From positions 1 through 64,000 of the forward strand of contig CAZCNY010000011.1 in assembly GCA_964500675.1 (NCBI GenBank): DNA of 64,000 bases, in the 5' to 3' direction. The first letter of the stretch is position 1; each line of letters starts with the position of its first letter. The translations under genes and the position numbers were made by a program. The notes beneath the pieces are model-generated. The model worked only from the letters and a program-made list of their open reading frames with translations. It was not told where the DNA came from and made no database searches. Source of the DNA: CAMLJR01 sp964500675. Its GTDB lineage: Bacteria; Pseudomonadota; Gammaproteobacteria; Pseudomonadales; CAMLJR01. This document shows positions 48,270 through 56,911 of this stretch, in pieces.

Positions 48270-49257
48270 GCCCGCTCACCCCAGAATTTATGTGTTGGTC
48301 TTTCCCTTCACTATTTTTCCAACCGACCGCAAGCCCGTTGCCATAGCGCAAATCGATATACGCGATGCGATCCATCTGCGTGCTCAATTCGGCGCGGTAC
48401 ACCCGCGAAAAGCTGCGCATCTTTTTCAAAATATCGCCGGTGCCCAAGCGCAACACCACGCCGCTTTGCAAGGTTGCCGACCAGCTGCCGCGCTCATCGC
48501 TGCCGAAATCGCTCAATGTCAATTTTTGCTCGCTCAACAAATCGCGCAATTCCGCGTAACGCTCAACCACTTCGCCCGATAAATTATCGGGGCCGTACAA
48601 CAGCGGTAACTGCGACACATCGCCGAGCGCTTGGTTTCCAGTGTCGCCGAGCGACTTATTACCCGTGTCGCCGAGCGGCTTATTATCGGTGTCGCCAAGC
48701 GACTTGGGCCGAAATACTTCGCCGTAGCGATTGAGCAAACCATCTTTGCCCCAGCGCGCGATCGCTTCTTGCTCGGTCACTTCAATGACGAGCTGATCGG
48801 GCCAGCGGCGCTGAATCGACACATCGGCAATCCATGGCAATTGCAAAAGATCGGCGCGAATCGCATCGAGATCGACCGTCATGAAGCCCTTGTCGTGCAA
48901 ATGCGGGCGCACGCGCTCGACCAGCAAATTGCGATCGACGTGTAACAGTGTTCCTGTCACCGCGACGCGCGACACCGGCACCGAACCGACGTAATCCAAT
49001 AGCGTCCAGCCGCCGGCAAACAAACCGATAACAAGCGTCACCGCAAATACAGGCAGCGCGCGTGCACCCCATTGCCGCCACGGCAGTGCCTTGCGCTCAG
49101 TTTTTGTTTTTCTTTTCACCGAGGCATCGACAGCCGGCGCAGGTGCGCGCACGCGCTGTGCATTATTATTTTTGTGGCGCAATCCATTATTTCGCCGCAA
49201 AGGACTCGCGCCTTGCTTTTTGCCGCCACCGAATTTTTTATTTCCGAAAAAGGTCAT
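48262..49257 (-). CDS. ftsQ: cell division protein FtsQ with internal octapeptide repeats
   Basis: The 331-residue bitopic division protein starts at ATG 49257. A long basic cytoplasmic tail (KKFGGGKKQGASPLRRNN...) is followed by one membrane helix (LPVFAVTLVIGLFAGGWTLL). The POTRA domain is VSRVAVTGTLLHVDRNLLVE, and the beta domain contains LPWIADVSIQRRWPDQLVI and LSTQMDRIAYIDLRYGNGLA. Between FRPK and LPLLYGP the protein carries about three and a half copies of LGDTGNKS, from a 24-bp tandem repeat. That is the place where other FtsQ proteins have a short loop. It lies directly behind murC, with no ddl gene between. Confidence 0.93.
   Translation of the reverse strand: MTFFGNKKFGGGKKQGASPLRRNNGLRHKNNNAQRVRAPAPAVDASVKRKTKTERKALPWRQWGARALPVFAVTLVIGLFAGGWTLLDYVGSVPVSRVAVTGTLLHVDRNLLVERVRPHLHDKGFMTVDLDAIRADLLQLPWIADVSIQRRWPDQLVIEVTEQEAIARWGKDGLLNRYGEVFRPKSLGDTDNKPLGDTGNKSLGDTGNQALGDVSQLPLLYGPDNLSGEVVERYAELRDLLSEQKLTLSDFGSDERGSWSATLQSGVVLRLGTGDILKKMRSFSRVYRAELSTQMDRIAYIDLRYGNGLAVGWKNSEGKDQHINSGVSGHG
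48621..48706 (-). repeat. 24-bp tandem repeat in ftsQ
   Basis: Units start at 48621, 48645, 48669 and 48693 (last one partial). Each begins CGCCGAGCG or CGCCAAGCG on the plus strand and ends in GTGT. In the FtsQ frame they encode LGDTGNQA, LGDTGNKS, LGDTDNKP and a partial SLGD. The units differ enough not to be brand new. They would slip easily, so length may vary between strains. Confidence 0.9.
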
Positions 49258-49262
49258 GGCGC

Positions 49263-50684
49263 TCACCGCAAACCCTTGGTTGCGAGTTCGGCCGCAATCG
49301 CACCGATATTGCCGGCGCCCTGCGTGAGCACGATATCGCCCGCGCGCACGACGCTTTTCAACACGTCCGCCACCTGTTCCAATTTTTCGACGAACACCGG
49401 TTCGACTTTGCCGCGGCTGCGAATGCTGCGGCACAAGCTGCGGCTATCCGCACCTGCGATCGGCTCTTCACCGGCCGCATACACATCGAGCATGAGCAGG
49501 ACATCGACCGAGGACAATACGGCTGCAAAATCTTCATAGAGATCGCGCGTGCGCGTGTAGCGATGCGGTTGATACACCATGACGAGCCGGCGCTCGGGCC
49601 ACGCTTGACGCACACCGCTGATGGTCGCGGCAACTTCGGTCGGATGGTGGCCGTAATCATCGACCAGCGTCGCCGCACCGCCCGGCACAGCGATGTCGCC
49701 ATAAATTTGAAAACGGCGGCCGACGCCTTGATAGCGCGCGAGGCCCGCGATAATTTTTTCGCTCGCAATGCCTTCATCGCTGGCGACGGCCAGCGCCGCG
49801 GTCGCGTTCAACACATTGTGTTTGCCCGGCAGATGCAATTCGATATCGAACACTTCGCCATCGTCTTGTCTCGTTACTCGAAATTGCGATTGCATACCGC
49901 TCTTGTGCCAAGCACTGATACGAAAATCGGCATCGTCGCTGAAACCGTAAGTGATCACCGAGCGGCTGATGCTCGGTATCATGTCGCGAATCACGGGATC
50001 GTCGATACAGAGCACGGCAATGCCGTAGAACGGCAGGTTGTGTAAAAATTCGATAAACGTTTTTTTCAACACCGAAAAATCGCCGCCGTACGTGTCCATG
50101 TGATCGGCTTCGATATTCGTCACCACGGCTACAAGCGGTTGCAAATGCAGGAACGACGCATCGCTCTCATCGGCTTCGGCGATCAGATAGCGGCTTTCGC
50201 CGAGCCGCGCATTCGAACCCGCGCTATTCACCAAACCGCCGATGACAAACGTGGGATCGAGTTCGGCTGCGGCGAACACCGTCGCGATCATCGTCGTCGT
50301 CGTGGTTTTGCCGTGCGTGCCCGCCACCGCGACACCGTGGCGATAGCGCATCAACTCGGCGAGCATTTCCGCGCGGCGCACGATCGGAATGCGCGCGTCG
50401 CGCGCCGCGATCACTTCGGGATTATTTTCACGCACCGCGCTCGATACCACGACCACATCCGCACCGCGAATATTTTCAGCGACATGGCCGATGAACACCG
50501 TTGCGCCGAGTTTTTCCAAACGCTGCGTGCTCTCGCCCGCTTTCATATCCGAGCCGGTGATTTGATAGCTCAGGTTGAGCAGCACTTCGGCGATGCCGCA
50601 CATGCCGGTACCGCCGATACCGATGAAGTGAATGCGTTTGACACGACGCATCTCGGGTACGACAAAACGGCGGCGCTCAGCCAT
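49263..50684 (-). CDS. murC: UDP-N-acetylmuramate-L-alanine ligase
   Basis: MurC adds L-Ala to UDP-MurNAc. The 473-residue protein starts at ATG 50684, overlapping the murG stop by eight bases; an in-frame ATG at 50651 is possible. The N-terminal Rossmann part reads RIHFIGIGGTGMCGIAEVLL. The ATP loop is VAVAGTHGKTTTTTMIA, with AEADESDASFLHL and VDDYGHHPTEVAATI further on; the last is diagnostic for MurC. It normally precedes murB or ddl; here it precedes ftsQ by five bases. Confidence 0.97.
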   Translation of the reverse strand: MAERRRFVVPEMRRVKRIHFIGIGGTGMCGIAEVLLNLSYQITGSDMKAGESTQRLEKLGATVFIGHVAENIRGADVVVVSSAVRENNPEVIAARDARIPIVRRAEMLAELMRYRHGVAVAGTHGKTTTTTMIATVFAAAELDPTFVIGGLVNSAGSNARLGESRYLIAEADESDASFLHLQPLVAVVTNIEADHMDTYGGDFSVLKKTFIEFLHNLPFYGIAVLCIDDPVIRDMIPSISRSVITYGFSDDADFRISAWHKSGMQSQFRVTRQDDGEVFDIELHLPGKHNVLNATAALAVASDEGIASEKIIAGLARYQGVGRRFQIYGDIAVPGGAATLVDDYGHHPTEVAATISGVRQAWPERRLVMVYQPHRYTRTRDLYEDFAAVLSSVDVLLMLDVYAAGEEPIAGADSRSLCRSIRSRGKVEPVFVEKLEQVADVLKSVVRAGDIVLTQGAGNIGAIAAELATKGLR

Positions 50685-51792
50685 AAGCCACCTCGCCGTG
50701 CAAACCGATGCATTGCATGCACGCCGCCGCGACACGCTGCGCCGCATCGGGTTTTGCGAGCACGCGCGCATTGTGCGCCCACGCCAATAACTCCTGCGGC
50801 TTCGTGCTTAACTCGCGCAAGATGTGCGCGAGATTCTCCGCGCTCAATTCGCTCTGCGGCATCGATATACCCGCGTGTTGCGCGCTGAGCCAATGTGCAT
50901 TATGCGTTTGATGATCGTCGATCGCGTGCGGCAGCGGCACCAAAATCGCACCGACACCGGCCGCAGCCAACTCTGCAACCGTTAATGCGCCGGCTCGACA
51001 CAACACGATATCGGCCCACGCATATGCTGCGGCCATATCGTCGATAAATGGCTCGACGTGCGCAGTCACATTGGCTTCGCGATACAAATTATTCACCGCA
51101 TCGGTATGCGCGCGTCCGGTTTGATGAATAATTTCTGGGCGTAAATTTTCCGGCAACAGTGCGATCGCCGCTGGCACTACCTGATTGATCGGCTGCGCGC
51201 CGAGACTGCCGCCCAATACCAATAATCGCAACGCGCCGATGCGTTCGCGCCAACGCTGTTCGGGCGCGGGCAAATTCGCGATCGCCGCGCGCACGGGATT
51301 GCCGACGAATTCGGCGCTCTCACTGTCGAGCGCGTGCGGATACCCGAGCAAAATGCGTTTTGCTATAAACGACAAAATACGATTGGTGGTGCCCGCAACC
51401 GCGTTCTGTTCGTGAATCACGAGCGGTTTGCGCAGCAACCACGCCGCCACGCCGCCGGGACCCGACGCAAAACCGCCGAGACCGAGCACGCATTGCGGAT
51501 TCACACGCTTCAACAATTGCACGGCCTGCCACAATGCGCGCGCCAGACGAAACGGCGCCGCGAATTGCGCGCGCCAACCTTTACCGCGTAAACCCGACAC
51601 CGAAATAAAATGCAGCGGAATACCGGCCTTCGGCACGAGATCAGCTTCGATACCGCGCGCGGTGCCGAGCCATTGCACACGCAATCCGCTGCGCAGCAAT
51701 ACATCGGCAGCAGCGAGTGCGGGAAATACATGTCCGCCGGTGCCGCCCGCCATGATCAGCACGGTTGCTTCAGACGCCGTCTTTTCAGACAT
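50677..51792 (-). CDS. murG: UDP-GlcNAc:lipid I GlcNAc transferase
   Basis: MurG converts lipid I to lipid II on the inner face of the membrane. The 371-residue protein starts at ATG 51792, behind GGGAGG, overlapping the ftsW stop by six bases. The N-terminal loop is LIMAGGTGGHVFPALAAADV; the donor site has LVLGGSLGAQPINQ and CRAGALTVAELAAAGVGAIL. Upstream in-frame codons at 51819 and 51825 fall inside ftsW and lack a ribosome site. Confidence 0.97.
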   Translation of the reverse strand: MSEKTASEATVLIMAGGTGGHVFPALAAADVLLRSGLRVQWLGTARGIEADLVPKAGIPLHFISVSGLRGKGWRAQFAAPFRLARALWQAVQLLKRVNPQCVLGLGGFASGPGGVAAWLLRKPLVIHEQNAVAGTTNRILSFIAKRILLGYPHALDSESAEFVGNPVRAAIANLPAPEQRWRERIGALRLLVLGGSLGAQPINQVVPAAIALLPENLRPEIIHQTGRAHTDAVNNLYREANVTAHVEPFIDDMAAAYAWADIVLCRAGALTVAELAAAGVGAILVPLPHAIDDHQTHNAHWLSAQHAGISMPQSELSAENLAHILRELSTKPQELLAWAHNARVLAKPDAAQRVAAACMQCIGLHGEVAYG

Positions 51793-52939
51793 CGCTGAAC
51801 CTCCCGCGCGTTTCGCCATCGACACGCAGCACCAAGGCCACCAGCACCAAGCACACGATCAGACTGCTGCCACCGTAACTCAAAAATGGCAACGTCAAAC
51901 CTTTGGTCGGCAGCAAACCCGTGTTGACGCCGATGTTGATAAAAATCTGCGCACTCAACAGCAACGCCGCGCCGTAAACCACGAACGCCGAAAATATTTG
52001 ATCATCCTTTTCCGCGCGCCGGCCGATGCGAAATGCACTCGCAATAACGCAGGTAAACAGCGCCAACACGAACAGCGCGCCGACTAAACCGAATTCCTCG
52101 GACCAGATCGCAAACACGAAATCGGTGTGCGATTCGGGCAGGTACGATAATTTTTGTACGCTGTTGCCGAGACCGACCCCAAACACTTCGCCGCGGCCGA
52201 AAGCGATCAGCGATTGCGTGAGCTGATAGCCCGAATCGAATTGATTAGCCCACGGATTCGTGAATTCGAGCATGCGCGCGCGCCGGTAATCGGACGTAAA
52301 AATCAACAGCGCGAAGGCCGCGGCGCAACTCAAAATCACCAGCACAAATTGGCCGAGTTTCACGCCGGCTAAAAATACCAGACCGAACGCCGTGCCCGCG
52401 GTGACGACAGTGGCACCGAAATCGGGTTCGAGCATCAGCAGTAACGTAACGACGAATACGACGCTCATCGGTTTAACAAATCCGCTCCACTGATTGCGTA
52501 CTTCATCATGGCGGCGCACGAGATAACCGGCGAGATAAACGATAATGAAAACTTTGACGAATTCAGAAACCTGCAACGTGAGCGGCCCGAGCGCGAGCCA
52601 ACGCCGCGCGCCATTCACGCGGCGGCCGATACCGGGAAGCAACACGATCGCGAGCAACGTCAGGCCCAGACACAACCAAATCCACCCCGTGCGCTGCCAC
52701 GTGCTCATCGGTACGCGATAGACCACAATCGCGGCGAGCAGGCCGAGCGTTAGATGAAACAAATAACGCTGCACGAATGCGAATGCGTTGCCGTAGGTTT
52801 GCACTGCGTATTCAACCGAGGCCGAACCCATCGCGATCAAGCCGACCAGCACCAGCGTAATCGAACTGAGCAACAGCCAGTTCGCTTCTTTTTCAAACGG
52901 CCACAGCAGACGCCGCTGGCCGGCGATGGTCACCAGCAT
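51785..52939 (-). CDS. ftsW: septal peptidoglycan polymerase FtsW
   Basis: The 384-residue SEDS-family glycosyltransferase has ten membrane helices and polymerises lipid II at the septum together with FtsI. Conserved stretches are NGARRWLALGPLTLQVSEFV, LLMLEPDFGATVV (with the catalytic Asp in EPDFG), YQLTQSLIAFGRGEVFGVGL and LPESHTDFVFAIWSEEFGLV. ATG 52939 overlaps the murD stop (TAATG). The alternative start at 53068 lies within murD. Confidence 0.97.
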   Translation of the reverse strand: MLVTIAGQRRLLWPFEKEANWLLLSSITLVLVGLIAMGSASVEYAVQTYGNAFAFVQRYLFHLTLGLLAAIVVYRVPMSTWQRTGWIWLCLGLTLLAIVLLPGIGRRVNGARRWLALGPLTLQVSEFVKVFIIVYLAGYLVRRHDEVRNQWSGFVKPMSVVFVVTLLLMLEPDFGATVVTAGTAFGLVFLAGVKLGQFVLVILSCAAAFALLIFTSDYRRARMLEFTNPWANQFDSGYQLTQSLIAFGRGEVFGVGLGNSVQKLSYLPESHTDFVFAIWSEEFGLVGALFVLALFTCVIASAFRIGRRAEKDDQIFSAFVVYGAALLLSAQIFINIGVNTGLLPTKGLTLPFLSYGGSSLIVCLVLVALVLRVDGETRGRFSDV

Positions 52940-54396
52940 TACGGCGTCTCCTGTTGTTGCGGCGTCACTGCGTCCGCTGGTTTTGTCTCGGCAATAAATT
53001 GCTTCACCGCGGCAATAAATACATCGCCGCGATGCGCGTAGTTGTCGAACATATCGAAGCTCGCGCACGCAGGCGACAGCAATACGCTGTCGCCGTTCTG
53101 CCCAAATTGCGCGGCTTTGTTCACAGCGTCTTGCATGTCGCTCGCATACGCGATCGGTAAGCTATCTTTCGCAACCGCTGCAATCGCGGGAGCCGCTTCA
53201 CCGATTAACACGACCGCGCGGCCGAATTTTTCCAAGGCCGGTTTCAAGCCATCGAATTCCGCGCCCTTTCCAACTCCGCCCGCGATCAATACGACTTTGC
53301 CCGTGCTCGCCGCGCACAATCCTTCGATCGCGGCCACCGTCGCGCCGACATTGGTACCTTTGGAGTCGTCGTAAAACGCGACGCTACCGTTTTCGACGGT
53401 CGAATTGGTCTGTGCAATCAACTGGCAGCGATGCGCGAGGCCAGTGAATTCGCGCAATGTTTGCAACATCGCCGCCATCGGCAATTTCACCGCGTGGCCG
53501 AGCGCGAGCGCGGCGAGGGCATTGGCGATGTTGTGATCGCCCGCGATTTTCAATTCGCGCACCGGCAGCAACAATTCATTCTCGAACGCGAGAAAACGTT
53601 CGCCGCGCGATTCGCGCATACCGAATCCATTGCGGTCGGGCGCATCGAGCCCAAAGGTCCACTGCATCACATCCGCTGGCACGAGCGGACGGCTCAGCGG
53701 ATCGACGCGATTGATCACAACTTGTTTGCAACCGCGAAAAATTTTGTGTTTGGCTTGATGGTACGCGAGCACGCTCGCATAGCGATCCATGTGGTCGGGA
53801 CTGACATTGAGCACCGTCGCCACTTCCGCTTGCAGTGCTTGTGCGCGTTCGAGTTGAAAACTGGATAATTCAAGCACGTACAAATCGCGCGCGGCGTCGA
53901 GCAGATCGAGCGCCGCCGTGCCGAGATTGCCGCCGACACCGACATTGCGCTGCGCGGCCCGCGCCATTGCGCCGACGAGTGTTGTCACCGTGCTCTTGCC
54001 GTTCGAACCCGTGATCGCAACGATCGGCGCGCGCACGGGTTGTGCAGCAACATGGCGCACGAACACATCGATATCGCCGCACACACTCACGCCGTTTTTA
54101 ATCGCCGCGGCAATCGCGGGTTGTTCGAGCGCAACACCGGGGCTTACGATTAATTCATCGGCATTGCCAAACAATTCTGCAGAAAATGCGCCGAGATAAA
54201 GCGGCACGCCGGCAAATTCGCGCTTGAAGGCATCGAGTCCCGGCGGATTATCGCGGCTATCGGCAACGGCGAACGCCACACCGTGCTTCGCAAAAAAGCG
54301 CGCGCACGACAGCCCGGTCACACCGAGACCGACTATCACGCGTTTTTTATCGGTTGCGATCACTGTCATTGCGTTCGCCGTTTTCACCATTCGCAT
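52939..54396 (-). CDS. murD: UDP-MurNAc-L-Ala:D-Glu ligase
   Basis: MurD adds D-Glu to the muropeptide. From ATG 54396 (overlapping the mraY stop as TAATG) it has 485 residues. A second ATG at 54369 gives MTVIATDKKRVIVGLGVTGL, closer to the usual N-terminus, and may be the true start. The ATP loop is VAITGSNGKSTVTTLVGA; YDDSKGTNVGATVAAIEGL is the MurD-specific signature. SPACASFDMFDNYAHRGDVF marks the C-terminus. Confidence 0.96.
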   Translation of the reverse strand: MRMVKTANAMTVIATDKKRVIVGLGVTGLSCARFFAKHGVAFAVADSRDNPPGLDAFKREFAGVPLYLGAFSAELFGNADELIVSPGVALEQPAIAAAIKNGVSVCGDIDVFVRHVAAQPVRAPIVAITGSNGKSTVTTLVGAMARAAQRNVGVGGNLGTAALDLLDAARDLYVLELSSFQLERAQALQAEVATVLNVSPDHMDRYASVLAYHQAKHKIFRGCKQVVINRVDPLSRPLVPADVMQWTFGLDAPDRNGFGMRESRGERFLAFENELLLPVRELKIAGDHNIANALAALALGHAVKLPMAAMLQTLREFTGLAHRCQLIAQTNSTVENGSVAFYDDSKGTNVGATVAAIEGLCAASTGKVVLIAGGVGKGAEFDGLKPALEKFGRAVVLIGEAAPAIAAVAKDSLPIAYASDMQDAVNKAAQFGQNGDSVLLSPACASFDMFDNYAHRGDVFIAAVKQFIAETKPADAVTPQQQETP

Positions 54397-55478
54397 TAAC
54401 GCAGCTTCAACGTGGCGATACCGAACAACACCAGCATCACCGTGATAATCCAAAAGCGCACGATTACGCGCGGCTCGGGCCAACCTTTCAATTCAAAGTG
54501 GTGGTGAATCGGCGCCATTTTGAAAATGCGTTTACCTGTGAGCTTGAATGACGCCACCTGCAAAATCACCGACACCGTTTCCATCACGAATACGCCACCC
54601 ATGATGAAAAATACAATTTCGTGGCGGCAGATCACCGCGACGGTGCCGAGCGCCGCGCCCAGCGCGAGCGCGCCGACATCGCCCATGAAAACCATGGCGG
54701 GATACGTGTTGAACCACAGAAAGCCCAAACCCGCACCGACGATCGCACCGCAAAATACAATCAATTCACCCGAGCCCTGCACGTAGGGAATCAATAAATA
54801 GTGTGCGAATTTCGCGTTGCCCGTGAGGTAGGTGATGACGCCGAGCGCGCCGCCGACCATTACCGTCGGCATGATCGCGAGGCCGTCAAGGCCGTCGGTT
54901 AAATTCACGGCGTTGCTGCCGCCGACAATGACGAAATACGCGAGCAGAATAAAAAATGGGCCGAGCGGCAACATCACATTTTTGAAAAACGGAATGTAGA
55001 GCAGCGTATCGACCGGCGATTTCGCGTGCCAGTACAAAAATATCGCCGCACCCAGGCCGCCGATCGTCTGCCAAAAATATTTCCAGCGCGCGGGCAGACC
55101 GCGCGAATTTTTTTCGATGACTTTGCGATAGTCGTCGACCCAGCCGACGGCACCAAAGATCAGCGTGACAATCAACACTACCCAGACATAGGCGTTGCGC
55201 AAATCAGCCCACAACAACGTGGATACAAAAATGGCGAGCAGAATAAGCGCGCCGCCCATCGTCGGCGTGCCTTTTTTCGACAGATGCGACTGCGGCCCGT
55301 CGTTGCGCACGGCCTGACCAATCTGCCGGTCGACCAATTGCCGGATCACGAGCGGACCGATCAACAAGGCGATCGCGAGCGCCGTGAGTATGCTCATGAT
55401 GCCGCGCAGCGTCAGATATTGAAAAACGCCAAAGCCAGTGATGAATTGTTCGAGATACATCGCGAGGGCGTACAGCAT
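54396..55478 (-). CDS. mraY: phospho-MurNAc-pentapeptide transferase
   Basis: MraY makes lipid I from UDP-MurNAc-pentapeptide and undecaprenyl phosphate. The 360-residue protein has ten membrane helices. The catalytic Asp pair is in GAVGWVDDYRKVI; SKKGTPTMGGALIL, NAVNLTDGLDGLAIMP and MAPIHHHFELKGWPE are all characteristic. It starts just after the murF stop, with two bases between. An internal ATG six codons on is a less likely start. Confidence 0.98.
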   Translation of the reverse strand: MLYALAMYLEQFITGFGVFQYLTLRGIMSILTALAIALLIGPLVIRQLVDRQIGQAVRNDGPQSHLSKKGTPTMGGALILLAIFVSTLLWADLRNAYVWVVLIVTLIFGAVGWVDDYRKVIEKNSRGLPARWKYFWQTIGGLGAAIFLYWHAKSPVDTLLYIPFFKNVMLPLGPFFILLAYFVIVGGSNAVNLTDGLDGLAIMPTVMVGGALGVITYLTGNAKFAHYLLIPYVQGSGELIVFCGAIVGAGLGFLWFNTYPAMVFMGDVGALALGAALGTVAVICRHEIVFFIMGGVFVMETVSVILQVASFKLTGKRIFKMAPIHHHFELKGWPEPRVIVRFWIITVMLVLFGIATLKLR

Positions 55479-55480
55479 GC

Positions 55481-56911
55481 TCAGCGGCCCTCCCCGTCGT
55501 TTTTATGCGACAACGGCGAGCCGCCGCACAATGCAGCGACGACAACTTCGAGACCCGCGCTACGCGAACCTTTTACCAGCGTGGTTGCCGGAATCGCATG
55601 CTGAGATAACGCGGCAATGAGTGCGGCGTTATTATCGAACGCCAACGCCGGCGTATTTTTCGACGATGTCGCCGCGTTGAAGCGCGCCAAAAAAATTTGA
55701 ATTTGTTTTTGTGCAAACGGACCGACGCACCACAACTCTTCGATGCCGCGCTCCGCTGCATACGCGGCGACTTCGATGTGCAAGCGCTCGGCATCAGCGC
55801 CGAGTTCGGCCATAGTGCCGAGAATCAAACGGCGCGGCCGCGGATATTCGACCAGCACATCGATCGCCGCTGTAACCGCACCGGGGTTGGCGTTGTAGCT
55901 GTCGTCGATCACGATTTCGCTGCCGCGCCCGGCGCGCGCCTGCAAGCGGCCCGGCACTGCGCGCACGTGTTGCAATCCCGCTTTAATGGCAGCGAGCGGT
56001 GCGCCGGCGGCAATCGCCGCTGCCGCCGCTGCCAGCGCATTGCGCACATTATGCAAACCGAGCAGATGCAATTCGATCGATGCATTACCCGCCGGACCTT
56101 GCAGCTCGAAGCGCGTGCCGTCGGTGGTGCGCTGAATATTGCGCGCGGTGACCATCGCATCGTTTTTCAAACCGAACGTCAGCAGTCGGCGCTCGTCTGC
56201 CAGTGCGCGCCAGAGATGCTCGTATTCGCTGTCGATATTGATAACGCCCGTACCCTGTGCACGCAAACCCGCAAAAATTTCTCCTTTCGTTTGCGCGACC
56301 GTGTCGATATCGCCAAACCCTTCGAGATGCGCGGGCAGCGCGGAAGTCAGCACCGCGATATCCGGTTCGGCGAAGCGGCATAGATACGCGATGTCGCCCC
56401 GCCGCGCCGCGCCCATTTCGATGATGGCGTAGCGATGTTCGGGCGCAATGCGCAGCAACGTCAACGGCACGCCGATTTCGTTATTGAGATTGCCCTGCGT
56501 TGCGAGCGTAGGTCCGCATTGAGCGAGAATCGCGGCGAGCATTTCCTTCGTCGTGGTTTTGCCCGCGCTGCCAGTAATTGCAATCAATGGCCCGCCGAAT
56601 TGGCGGCGATTCATGCGCGCAATTAATCCGAATGCCGCACGCGTATCGTCGACGCACAATTGCGGCAATGCGCGCGCGCACGACGTGTTTACCACCGCTG
56701 CGCCATTTACCACCGCTGCGCTCGCGCCTCTTTGCGCGGCATCATCGAGAAAATCGTGACCGTCGAAGCGCTCGCCGCGCAGTGCGACATATAAATCGCC
56801 GCGCTCGATCGTGCGGCTGTCGGTGTTGATGCGCGCGATGTTCGCATCGACCCCCTCATACTGACACCTCAACTCAGCGGCGATCGCGCGCAACGGAATG
56901 GCGCTCATCAT
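55481..56911 (-). CDS. murF: UDP-MurNAc-tripeptide:D-Ala-D-Ala ligase
   Basis: MurF adds D-Ala-D-Ala to complete the UDP-muropeptide. The 476-residue protein shows NTDSRTIERGDLYVALRGER in the N-domain, ATP loop AITGSAGKTTTKEMLAAIL and VIDDSYNANPGAVTAAIDVL in the C-domain. The start is ATGATG, overlapping the murE stop. The D-Ala-D-Ala substrate requires a ddl gene, which is not in this cluster. Confidence 0.97.
   Translation of the reverse strand: MMSAIPLRAIAAELRCQYEGVDANIARINTDSRTIERGDLYVALRGERFDGHDFLDDAAQRGASAAVVNGAAVVNTSCARALPQLCVDDTRAAFGLIARMNRRQFGGPLIAITGSAGKTTTKEMLAAILAQCGPTLATQGNLNNEIGVPLTLLRIAPEHRYAIIEMGAARRGDIAYLCRFAEPDIAVLTSALPAHLEGFGDIDTVAQTKGEIFAGLRAQGTGVINIDSEYEHLWRALADERRLLTFGLKNDAMVTARNIQRTTDGTRFELQGPAGNASIELHLLGLHNVRNALAAAAAAIAAGAPLAAIKAGLQHVRAVPGRLQARAGRGSEIVIDDSYNANPGAVTAAIDVLVEYPRPRRLILGTMAELGADAERLHIEVAAYAAERGIEELWCVGPFAQKQIQIFLARFNAATSSKNTPALAFDNNAALIAALSQHAIPATTLVKGSRSAGLEVVVAALCGGSPLSHKNDGEGR

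Noticed and set aside
48621..48706. Possible CRISPR array
   Set aside because: Units are contiguous 24-bp tandem repeats without spacers and stay in the ftsQ frame.
47205..48734. 509-codon open frame on the plus strand opposite ftsA and ftsQ
   Set aside because: It mirrors the strong codon bias of real minus-strand genes. The translation is rich in His, Arg and Phe with no recognisable domain.
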